In this document: positions 1-6,036 of the stretch, in pieces
Layout: each line of letters starts with the position of its first letter
How positions within the stretch are numbered: position 1 is the first letter of the stretch
The notes under the pieces: model-generated
Database searches by the model: none
Told to the model about the DNA's origin: nothing
Seen by the model: the letters and a program-made list of their open reading frames with translations, nothing else
Translations under genes and position numbers: made by a program
Source: Hyphomicrobiales bacterium
GTDB taxonomy: Bacteria; Pseudomonadota; Alphaproteobacteria; Rhizobiales; SZUA-8
NCBI GenBank assembly: GCA_003232175.1
Contig: QILX01000071.1
Coordinates: forward strand, 1-9,027
Length of the DNA: 9,027 nt
Reading direction: 5' to 3'

Positions 1-891
1 GACGGCACGCCGACCTACATGCTGGCGGTGGTCGTCGACGACCACGACATGGGGGTCACTCAAGTGATTCGTGGCGATGATCACCTCACCAACGCCGCGC
101 GCCAGACGCTGATTTTCGAGGCATTGGACTGGAAGCCGCCTGCCTGGGCCCATATTCCGCTGATCCACGGACCCGATGGCACCAAGCTCTCCAAACGTCA
201 CGGCGCTCTGGGTATCGATGCCTACAGGGCCATGGGCTACCTGCCGCAAACTTTGCGCAATGCCCTTTGCCGCCTCGGCTGGAGTCACGGTGACGAAGAA
301 ATTTTCTCAACCGAGCAGATGATCGCCTGGTTCGATCTAGCAGGAATTAACAAGGCGGCGGCCCGGCTTGATTTTGCCAAGCTGGAGAACCTCAATGGTC
401 ACTACTTACGCGAAATGAAAGATGAGACGGTGTTGGCGGCCATTTTTGATACCCTGCCCTATCTGCCAGTCCACGAGGCTTGGCCGCTGCCTCTGAACGA
501 TACCATGACGATGCGACTAAAACTGGCCCTGCCGGGATTGAAATCACGCGCCAAAACCCTGGTTGATCTCGTAGAGGCCGCCGGTTTCCTTTTTGCAGCC
601 CGCCCGCTACCGCTGGATGATAAAGCCGCAGCAGTGCTGAAACCTGAGTCCGCGGCCGACATTCTTCAAGGTGTGTTGAACAAACTTGAGGCGCTGCCGC
701 AGTGGAATGCTGAAGAGTTGGAAACAGTGATCCGAGGATTTGCCGGAGCCAAGGACCTTAAATTTGGCGCTGTGGCCCAGCCATTGCGGGCGGCATTGAC
801 CGGGCGGGGAACATCTCCAGGCATTTTCGATGTGCTGGTCGCGCTGGGCCAGGAAGAATCACTTGGCCGAATTGGCGACCAGGTCCGGTAA
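1..891 (+). CDS. gltX: Glutamyl-tRNA synthetase, C-terminal part (5' end outside window)
   Basis: Class I aminoacyl-tRNA synthetase that charges tRNA-Glu with glutamate in the cytoplasm. The reading frame is open from base 1, so the start lies to the left; 296 residues and a TAA stop are present. What is visible: the end of the Rossmann catalytic domain with VIRGDDHLTNAARQ (window residues about 20-33), then KLSKRHGA at about 62-69, which is the KMSKS-loop equivalent that binds ATP. After that come the stem-contact fold and the all-helical anticodon-binding domain, closing with SPGIFDVLVALGQEESL as in bacterial GltX. The HIGH motif is outside the window. Alphaproteobacteria often carry two GltX paralogues and I cannot say which this is. 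The frame is intact, unlike that of gltA downstream. No convincing intrinsic terminator follows the stop. Confidence 0.96.
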   Translation, partial: DGTPTYMLAVVVDDHDMGVTQVIRGDDHLTNAARQTLIFEALDWKPPAWAHIPLIHGPDGTKLSKRHGALGIDAYRAMGYLPQTLRNALCRLGWSHGDEEIFSTEQMIAWFDLAGINKAAARLDFAKLENLNGHYLREMKDETVLAAIFDTLPYLPVHEAWPLPLNDTMTMRLKLALPGLKSRAKTLVDLVEAAGFLFAARPLPLDDKAAAVLKPESAADILQGVLNKLEALPQWNAEELETVIRGFAGAKDLKFGAVAQPLRAALTGRGTSPGIFDVLVALGQEESLGRIGDQVR

Positions 892-900
892 CCTCACCGG

Positions 901-918
901 ATCACATGGAATTGTGAT
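901..918. repeat. Perfect inverted repeat ATCACA-N6-TGTGAT
   Basis: Six-base arms, 901-906 and 913-918, separated by TGGAAT. It lies 10 bases past the gltX stop and about 48 bases upstream of the predicted gltA -35 box. The half-sites have the reverse orientation of a CRP/FNR-family box (TGTGA-N6-TCACA), so it should not be called a CRP site. It may be a regulator site or a weak stem at the gltX mRNA end; no U-run follows it. Confidence 0.35.
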
Positions 919-943
919 ATCTCGCGGCACAAATTTACACACT

Positions 944-977
944 GTAACCAGAGGTTAGGTGAAATTTGATGTAACCA
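944..977. promoter_or_regulatory. Cluster of three TAACC half-sites around the gltA promoter (candidate operator)
   Basis: GTAACCA occurs at 944-950 and again at 971-977, a 27-base offset. An inverted copy, GGTTA, lies at 953-957 and forms the perfect palindrome TAACC-AGA-GGTTA (945-957) with the first copy. The palindrome sits just upstream of the predicted -35 hexamer, and the last copy overlaps the end of the -35 box and the start of the spacer. That placement suits a transcription factor acting on the promoter. The repeats are seen directly; the regulatory role is inference and no known regulator is recognised. Confidence 0.35.
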
Positions 978-994
978 ACGTCATCGAATATACT
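966..994 (+). promoter_or_regulatory. Predicted sigma-70-type promoter upstream of gltA
   Basis: TTGATG at 966-971 (4 of 6 matches to TTGACA), a 17-base spacer, and TATACT at 989-994 (5 of 6 matches to TATAAT). Initiation would be expected near 1001. It lies about 75 bases after the gltX stop, so gltA could be transcribed independently of gltX with a leader of roughly 318 bases. Box spacing is ideal; usage is not demonstrated. Other promoters nearer to gltA cannot be excluded. Confidence 0.5.
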
Positions 995-1090
995 GCACTG
1001 CAACCGCCATTGTGAAGTGCGTACATTCCCGCCGTTTTGGTTTCAGTGTGGAGCCCGTTTAGCCTGCTTTGGGTCAACATTTCCTTGGTG

Positions 1091-1200
1091 CGGCTTGCGG
1101 CGGCAAACTTGTAAGCCACAAATGTGGTTTCCCCGCCAGGCGATCTTTCGTATCGATCGCCGGCAAACTTTATGCGTCGTCCGAATTTTTCGGCAGCCGG
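1091..1200 (+). other. Stem-rich stretch in the predicted gltA 5' leader, with a 10-base direct repeat
   Basis: The bases between gltX and gltA (892-1318) hold no convincing gene; open frames there are rich in Cys, Trp and Arg and look unselected. Several helices can form in this stretch. GGCGG (1099-1103) pairs with CCGCC (1133-1137) and encloses the near-palindrome AAGCCACAAATGTGGTTT (1113-1130). The next helix is GGCGATC (1139-1145) with GATCGCC (1155-1161) and a 9-base loop. After it CCGGC (1160-1164) pairs with GCCGG (1196-1200) and encloses CCGAA-TTT-TTCGG (1181-1193). The second and third helices share bases 1160-1161, so they would be mutually exclusive in part. CGGCAAACTT occurs at 1101-1110 and at 1161-1170, exactly 60 bases apart. 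It could be a regulatory leader or merely GC-rich spacer; I recognise no known riboswitch. Confidence 0.35.
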
Positions 1201-1305
1201 TGCACACTGGTCCCACGGCTTGGCTATTGGCCCGGGGACAAGAGCAAATCCGGTGGCGCATTCTTAACGCGATTGTGCGAATTCCAGCGCGGTCAGGTTT
1301 ATTTT

Positions 1306-1310
1306 AGGAG
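1306..1310 (+). promoter_or_regulatory. Ribosome binding site of gltA
   Basis: AGGAG ends 8 bases before the ATG at 1319. This fixes 1319 as the original citrate synthase start, because the protein read from it matches the family N-terminus, and it shows that the front end of the gene is well preserved. Confidence 0.75.
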
Positions 1311-1318
1311 ACGGGTTT

Positions 1319-2587
1319 ATGCCGGACAGATTACCTTCAGCTGCGGGTACCGCGGTACTCAGTTTCAATGACAGTCAATTTGAATTTCCGTCCTACCCCG
1401 GAACCATCGGCCCCAGTGTAGTCGATATTTCGAAATTCTAGCCTTCACCTATGATCCGGGATTCACATCGACAGCCAGTTGTGCATCAAAGATCACCTAT
1501 ATCGATGGCGACAATGGAATTCTGCTTTATCGCGGCTATCCCATTGAACAGCTGGCCGAAAATTCTGAATTTCTCGAGGTCTGCTATCTACTGCTCAATG
1601 GCGAATTACCTGACAATGATCAGAAACGTGAATTTTATACCGCAATCACCTACCACACGATGCTGCACGAGCAGATCAACCGGTTTTTTACCGGTTTTCG
1701 CCGCGATGCCCACCCGCGCGCTCTCAGCATTTTATCACGACTCAACCGACATCAACGATCCCACCCAGCGCATGATTGCCAGCCGCCGTATGATTGCCAA
1801 AATGCCGACATTGGCGGCCATGGCGTATAAGTATTCCATTGGTCAGCCATTTGTTTACCCGACCAATAATCTGGACTATTCGTCCAATTTCTTGCGCATG
1901 TGCTTCGCTGTACCGTGCGAGGACTACAAATCGAACCCGGTTCTGGCACGGGCCATGGACCGCATATTCATTCTTCACGCCGACCACGAGCAAAACGCCT
2001 CCACCGCAACCGTTCGACTGGCAGGCTCATCGGGCGCAAATCCGTTCGCTTGCATAGCAGCGGGAATTGCCTGTCTTTGGGGGCCCGCCCATGGCGGCGC
2101 CAACGAAGCGGCGCTGAACATGCTGCATGAGATCGGCTCGGTCGATAACATTCCCGAATATGTAAATCGCGCCAAGGACAAAGACGACCCCTTCCGTCTT
2201 ATGGGCTTCGGCCACAGGGTCTACAAAAATTACGACCCCCGTGCCCGCATCATGCAGACAACCTGCCATGAGGTTCTGGATGAGTTGGGTCTGCGCAACG
2301 ACCCAATTCTGAGAGTGGCGATGGAGCTGGAAAAAATCGCTCTGGAAGACGAATATTTTGTCAGCCGGCAGCTTTATCCCAATATCGATTTTTATTCTGG
2401 CATTACCTTGAGTGCCCTGGGGTTTCCCACCACCATGTTCACGGTCCTTTTTGCCCTGGCGCGAACCGTCGGTTGGATTGCACAGTGGACCGAGATGATG
2501 GAAGATCCCCAACAGCGCATTGGCCGGCCGCGCCAGCTTTATATTGGACCGGAGCAGCGCGACTACGTACCTATGGCTAATCGGTAG
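1319..2587 (+). pseudogene. gltA: Citrate synthase, interrupted by two short deletions (young pseudogene or assembly error)
   Basis: Citrate synthase condenses oxaloacetate and acetyl-CoA to citrate at the entry of the TCA cycle. The gene is readable only in three pieces. Piece 1 (1319-1438) ends GPSVVDISKF and runs into TAG at 1439-1441. Piece 2 (1441-1716, other frame) reads from FTYDPGFTSTASC to FFTGFRRDAHP. Piece 3 (1718-2587, first frame again) reads ALSAFYHDSTDI to the TAG stop and gives 289 intact residues. The family has about seven residues between DI-x-K and FTYDPGF, but only 8 bases remain. It has about nine between DAHP and ALSAFYHDS, and these are gone. The implied losses are about 13 and 26 bases, together a multiple of three, but the stop at the first junction prevents simple read-through. 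Catalytic residues survive: His in GPAHGGANEA (2090-2092), His in GFGHRVYKNYDPR (2213-2215) and Asp in PNIDFYSG (2387-2389). An ATG at 1451 could open a frame into piece 3, but its first stretch is out-of-frame nonsense and it lacks a ribosome site. Confidence 0.88.
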
Positions 2588-2593
2588 AAGCAG

Positions 2594-2616
2594 CCCGCAG
2601 ATATAACTATAGCGGG
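2594..2616. terminator. Possible hairpin between convergent gltA and lpxB
   Basis: CCCGC (2594-2598) and GCGGG (2612-2616) can pair around a 13-base AT-rich loop. The hairpin lies between the gltA stop (2587) and the last codons of lpxB, whose stop is at 2607-2609, so it overlaps the lpxB end. No U-run follows on either strand, which makes an efficient intrinsic terminator doubtful. Only 19 bases separate the two convergent genes, so their transcripts probably overlap. Confidence 0.3.
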
Positions 2617-3806
2617 ACGTCGGGTCTCGCCGCCCTGCCGGCGGCCTCCAGCACAATGTCCGCCGCAGCCGCGCTGGGCGATGTGCCCGGGGCCCGGACT
2701 TTGCGTCCGATTTCTGCCAATGCCTCCAGATGTTCGCGGCGCTGAGGTGTGTCATCCAAAAGCGGCCAGACAGCCTCGGCGAGCCGTTCGCCGGTGCAGT
2801 CATTTTGAAGCAGTTCGGGCACCACGTTGGTGCCATGAATCAGATTGGCAAGCACAATCGTTTTGACAGATACCAAATGCCTGACGAACCAGACTGAAAC
2901 GGCCTCCGCCCGATAACCGACAACCATCGGCGTGCCAGCCAATGCCATTTCCAGGGTTGCGGTTCCCGAAGCGACAATTGCGGCATCGCCCGCGGCCATA
3001 GCCGCATGGCGCTCGATCTCGTCTGTAATGATCAGAGGTTTGACTGACCAGTTCGCCGCGGCGATATCCACGGCCGATTTAGTGTGCGGCAGCACTGGCA
3101 TGAGGACGCCCAGATTGGGCGCCTTCGCCGCTAACTGGCTGACCGCATCGCCAAAAGGTGCCATCAGTCGGGAGATTTCGTTCATGCGGCTACCGGGCAT
3201 GACCACCAGAACCGGTCCGCTCTGGGAGGCTCGGTTCCGAAGGCGTGCAACACTTTGTCTGTCAGCCGGTGGCCGCTCACCGGCGGCGTGGCCAACATAA
3301 CGGCAACGTGGCCCGCCAAGGTTTGAAAAGACTTCCGGCTCAAACGGCAGGACCGCCATGACGTCATCAACATAGGCCTTCATTGCTTTTGCGCGCCCCG
3401 GCCTCCAGGCCCAGACCGTCGGGGCGACATAGTCAACAATTGCGAGTTGGGGCAGATGGCTCCGCACCCGGGACGCCACCCTATGGCTGAATTCTGGGCA
3501 ATCGATGATGACAAGCACATCGGGCGCCCAGGCTGTAATTGCCTTGGCGGTGTTCCTGATACGGCGATAAAGATCCGGCAAGCGGCGCAAAATTGCCAAG
3601 GGCCCCATAACAGCAATTTCCGACATCGAAAAAATGGCCGCTAGGCCGGCTGCCGACATGTCCGCCCCACCAATGCCGAAATATTCAACCTTACCGCCAA
3701 GACGCTGAGAGATTTCACGCATCAATGGCCCGCCCAGATGGTCGCCCGACGCCTCCCCGGCGATGATGGCGACACGAAGAGGGTGGCCGTTTGTTTCAGC
3801 GCTCAT
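2607..3806 (-). CDS. lpxB: Lipid-A-disaccharide synthase
   Basis: A family GT19 glycosyltransferase at the inner face of the inner membrane. It joins 2,3-diacylglucosamine-1-phosphate (lipid X) to UDP-2,3-diacylglucosamine to give the tetra-acyl disaccharide-1-phosphate of lipid A. The protein has 399 residues, close to the usual 380-390. Motifs in order: IIAGEASGDHLGG (residues 14-26), IDCPEFSHRVA with Asp102 as the probable counterpart of E. coli Asp98 (101-111), YVAPTVWAWRPGRAKAMK (126-143), VMPGSRMNE with Arg207 (202-210), ASGTATLEMALAGTPMVVGY, and ANLIHGTNVVPELLQ near the end. The usual GHP or GHT after the first domain is GHAAGERPP here, which looks tolerable. The ATG overlaps the lpxI stop in an ATGA, so translation is probably coupled. 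It is the last gene of the cluster and runs convergently toward gltA. Confidence 0.96.
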   Translation of the reverse strand: MSAETNGHPLRVAIIAGEASGDHLGGPLMREISQRLGGKVEYFGIGGADMSAAGLAAIFSMSEIAVMGPLAILRRLPDLYRRIRNTAKAITAWAPDVLVIIDCPEFSHRVASRVRSHLPQLAIVDYVAPTVWAWRPGRAKAMKAYVDDVMAVLPFEPEVFSNLGGPRCRYVGHAAGERPPADRQSVARLRNRASQSGPVLVVMPGSRMNEISRLMAPFGDAVSQLAAKAPNLGVLMPVLPHTKSAVDIAAANWSVKPLIITDEIERHAAMAAGDAAIVASGTATLEMALAGTPMVVGYRAEAVSVWFVRHLVSVKTIVLANLIHGTNVVPELLQNDCTGERLAEAVWPLLDDTPQRREHLEALAEIGRKVRAPGTSPSAAAADIVLEAAGRAARPDVPL

Positions 3807-4699
3807 CTGGCCTGGCTCATAGCACTGCCGGACAGCTTACGGGCGGTGACGAACACCCCGGCCTCGTCAGCCAGCCGGCGCACCTCTTCGGGGTCAAGCA
3901 CAAGTACCCGGTGCGCAGCAATGGCAACGCCAACAAGCCCGGCGTCAACGATGCCCTGAATGGTTTTCGGGCCAATCGCCGGCATATCAACCCGAAGATC
4001 CTGGATGGGCTGAGGCGCCTTGACCAGAACGCCAAGAGGTTTGAGCTTGCGCCCTGCATTTGCCACCTGGGCCCGCATCTCGGCGACACGTTCCAGCATC
4101 GCATCTGTCCCTTCCGCGGCCTCCGCCGCCAGTACCCGCCCCCGTGCCACAATCACGCCCTGGCCGATATCAAGCGTGCCCAGCCCTATGGCGGCCTCAA
4201 AACCCCGGTCAATATCGGGTTCTGTGTTGGCGTCCGGTGATACGGCGCCAAGATCAATCGGAGGCAGAACCAGTTCGGGCGCGACTTCGTGAGCACCAAG
4301 AATAGTAAATCCTTCTCTTTCAAACGCGGTTACAATCTTTTGCAACATCGCCGAATCGCCACTTCGAAACAAATCAAGATTCCGCAAAGCCCACCAAATC
4401 ACTTGTGGCCCAAAATCTTTGAGGTACCCCAGCCCCAGTGGGCGCTGCAGCCCACCAACAAGGACAAGATCACTCACATCGGCGGCGCGCAAATGGCGCA
4501 AAACACGTGAGGCCTCAGAATAACGCGCCCAGATATGGGGGAATGTGCTCAGCCCCTTTTCGGCAAACCCTTCAAGCGCGACAACAAACGCCCCCCGTCC
4601 GCTGCTGACAGCAGCCTGAGCAACCAGACCCGGAAGACTACCCGAACCTGCGATTATGCCGATTGGCCCGGAGTTTAGTGTGGGACCAGGTGCCTTCAT
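3803..4699 (-). CDS. lpxI: UDP-2,3-diacylglucosamine pyrophosphatase, LpxI type (DUF1009)
   Basis: Hydrolyses UDP-2,3-diacylglucosamine to lipid X and UMP. It is the alphaproteobacterial replacement for the calcineurin-like LpxH and is unrelated to it in sequence. The protein has 298 residues, a little longer than most members. Seen in the sequence: the N-terminal IAGSGSLPGLVAQAA (16-30), then VLVGGLQRP (79-87) and GDSAMLQKIV (114-123) in the first domain. The C-terminal domain carries EAAEGTDAMLERV (193-205), LVKAPQPIQDLRVDMP (225-240) and IGPKTIQGIVDAGLVGVAI (242-260). The acidic QDLRVD motif is where I would place the catalytic aspartate known for this family; that assignment is from memory. 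The ATG is 15 bases after the lpxA stop with only a weak GC-rich ribosome site. The stop overlaps the lpxB start by 4 bases, so it sits between its substrate supplier and its product user. Confidence 0.95.
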   Translation of the reverse strand: MKAPGPTLNSGPIGIIAGSGSLPGLVAQAAVSSGRGAFVVALEGFAEKGLSTFPHIWARYSEASRVLRHLRAADVSDLVLVGGLQRPLGLGYLKDFGPQVIWWALRNLDLFRSGDSAMLQKIVTAFEREGFTILGAHEVAPELVLPPIDLGAVSPDANTEPDIDRGFEAAIGLGTLDIGQGVIVARGRVLAAEAAEGTDAMLERVAEMRAQVANAGRKLKPLGVLVKAPQPIQDLRVDMPAIGPKTIQGIVDAGLVGVAIAAHRVLVLDPEEVRRLADEAGVFVTARKLSGSAMSQAR

Positions 4700-4714
4700 G
4701 TGCCCGCCCGCCGC

Positions 4715-5545
4715 TCAGAACGCCTCGGTTGCGCGGTTCATGTTGCCAGGCTGGGGCAAACAGAAACTACGCCCGGTGCGACCGCGAATAAAATTGACCA
4801 GGTCCATGACCAGATAATGCTCGCCGTATTTTTGAGCAATGCGTTCGGCGCGGTCAGAAATTTCGCTCGATTCACCATCGAATATTTCACGATAGGCGGC
4901 GCGCAGAGAGTGAATTTCATCGCGGGGGAATCCGCGCCGCTTGAGTCCGACCAGATTTAGGCCGGTCAGATGCGCCCGACGCAATATCCCCTTGGCAAGA
5001 CCAAATGGAATCACATCATGCTCAATACCGGTCATGCCGGCGATGAAGGCATGTTTTCCGATCCGCACATATTGATGAACGGCGGAAAGGCCGCCGACAA
5101 TGGCATGATCGCCAACTTCACAATGACCCGCCAGTGTTGCCTGATTGATCATTACGACCCCGTTACCAATCTGACAGTCATGGGCGACATGGGCCGCAAC
5201 CATGAGAAAACAATTGTCACCGATGCTGGTTATCCCACCACCATGAGGCGTGCCGCGGTGGATGGTGCAGTGCTCGCGGATCAAAGTTCCGCCACCAACA
5301 GTCAATTTGGTCGGCGACCCATCATATTTGAAATCTTGAGGCGGACCGCCAATGACTGAAAACGGATAGATGTCGCATCCCGGACCGATCTTGGTAAAAC
5401 CGGTTATGACCACATTGGTGTGGATTTGGCTCCCGACCCCAATGTCCACATCTGCGCCGATATGAGAAAACGCACCGATGCTGACGTCATCGCCGATTTT
5501 TGCACCGTCCTCGACAATCGCCGAGGAATGAATATTCGTTGTCAA
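4715..5545 (-). CDS. lpxA: UDP-N-acetylglucosamine O-acyltransferase (TTG start)
   Basis: First enzyme of lipid A synthesis: it moves a 3-hydroxyacyl chain from ACP to the 3-OH of UDP-GlcNAc. The enzyme is a cytoplasmic trimer with a left-handed beta-helix. I start it at TTG 5545-5543, which gives 276 residues beginning with NIHSSAIVEDGAKIG, as the family does. An upstream start at 5632 would add 29 basic residues unlike LpxA and overlap fabZ by about 90 bases. TTG overlaps the fabZ TGA as TTGA, which suggests coupling. Hexapeptide repeats run from about residue 8 to 180. AAHVAHDCQIGN holds the catalytic His122 (E. coli His125), and PPQDFKYDG and IHRGT are present. At the chain-length ruler position (E. 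coli Gly173) there is Gly170, in FIAGMTG. By analogy this favours a long hydroxyacyl donor, about C14, over the C10 seen with Met. The C-terminal helical domain follows from about 190. Confidence 0.95.
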   Translation of the reverse strand: MTTNIHSSAIVEDGAKIGDDVSIGAFSHIGADVDIGVGSQIHTNVVITGFTKIGPGCDIYPFSVIGGPPQDFKYDGSPTKLTVGGGTLIREHCTIHRGTPHGGGITSIGDNCFLMVAAHVAHDCQIGNGVVMINQATLAGHCEVGDHAIVGGLSAVHQYVRIGKHAFIAGMTGIEHDVIPFGLAKGILRRAHLTGLNLVGLKRRGFPRDEIHSLRAAYREIFDGESSEISDRAERIAQKYGEHYLVMDLVNFIRGRTGRSFCLPQPGNMNRATEAF

Positions 5546-6024
5546 ATTTCGGTCCGATCGGTGACCATGGCTGTAATAACAGCTTCGGCCACAGTTTCGC
5601 CGTTTACCCGAGCCTCTCCCTGATATTTCCAAACATTGAAGCGTTGCCTGATTTTGGTGAGGTGATAGTACAGCTGATCTCCAGGGGTGACGATGCGACG
5701 GAATTTGGCCTTGTCTATGGCCATGAAGTAGACCCCTTGCGGTTGTTCGGTGCTTTCACGCGCCGCCATGCACATGGCGCCGGCGGTCTGTGCCATGCCC
5801 TCTATCTGCAGGACACCAGGCATAACTGGCGTACCGGGGAAGTGCCCTTGAAAGAACGGTTCGTTAATAGTGACATTTTTTAGCCCGATCCCGAATTCAT
5901 CACCGTGCATTTCCAAAATCCGGTCGACCAGAAGGAAGGGGTACCGGTGCGGCAACAGTTCCAGCAATCTCATGATGTCGGCTGCCGCCAATGCTTTGGG
6001 CGCATCGTCCATGGGGTGTTTCAT
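5542..6024 (-). CDS. fabZ: 3-hydroxyacyl-ACP dehydratase FabZ
   Basis: Hot-dog-fold enzyme of type II fatty acid synthesis that dehydrates 3-hydroxyacyl-ACP to trans-2-enoyl-ACP. It competes with LpxA and LpxD for the same substrates, which explains its fixed place between them. The protein has 160 residues, normal for the family. LLPHRYPFLLVDR (23-35) leads into FFQGHFPGTPVMPG with catalytic His61, then VLQIEGMAQ with catalytic Glu75. FRRIVTPGDQL and a C-terminal strand with VNGETVAEA follow. The ATG at 6024 is preceded by GAGG at the right distance. A second Met four codons in is possible but less well placed. The stop overlaps the lpxA TTG start. Confidence 0.97.
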   Translation of the reverse strand: MKHPMDDAPKALAAADIMRLLELLPHRYPFLLVDRILEMHGDEFGIGLKNVTINEPFFQGHFPGTPVMPGVLQIEGMAQTAGAMCMAARESTEQPQGVYFMAIDKAKFRRIVTPGDQLYYHLTKIRQRFNVWKYQGEARVNGETVAEAVITAMVTDRTEI

Positions 6025-6032
6025 TACATTGG

Positions 6033-6036
6033 CCTC
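6033..6036 (-). promoter_or_regulatory. fabZ ribosome binding site overlapping the lpxD stop
   Basis: GAGG on the minus strand overlaps the lpxD TGA stop (6035-6037) and stands 8 bases before the fabZ ATG. Ribosomes ending lpxD would unload directly on it, consistent with coupled expression of the two genes. Confidence 0.55.

Noticed and set aside
901..918. CRP/FNR binding site.
   Set aside because: The arms are in the opposite order to the CRP consensus (TCACA-N6-TGTGA), so the match is only superficial.
1017..1371. Open frames of about 72-100 codons on both strands in the gltX-gltA gap.
   Set aside because: Their products are rich in Cys, Trp and Arg without any domain, they overlap one another, one runs into gltA, and none has a good ribosome site. 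The stretch is better explained as a leader.
2027..2836. A 269-codon open frame on the minus strand opposite the gltA catalytic half and the lpxB end.
   Set aside because: It is antisense to highly conserved citrate synthase sequence and to lpxB. Its product is low-complexity with no recognisable domain and it has no ribosome site. It is a shadow frame.
3220..3310. A possible frameshift in lpxB where the usual GHP/GHT is replaced by GHAAGERPP.
   Set aside because: The frame reads smoothly into the conserved VMPGSR motif with the expected spacing. This linker is variable in the family, so no lesion is needed.
3791..4240. Plus-strand open frames inside lpxI, and similar ones inside fabZ and lpxD (5500-5883, 6468-6929).
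   Set aside because: All are antisense to intact conserved genes, with compositions expected of complementary frames. No start signals support them.
6024..6029. ATG-TAA start-stop (minus strand) overlapping the fabZ ATG as a minimal upstream open frame.
   Set aside because: The ribosome site is spaced for the real fabZ start and six bases like this arise often by chance. There is no evidence of a role.
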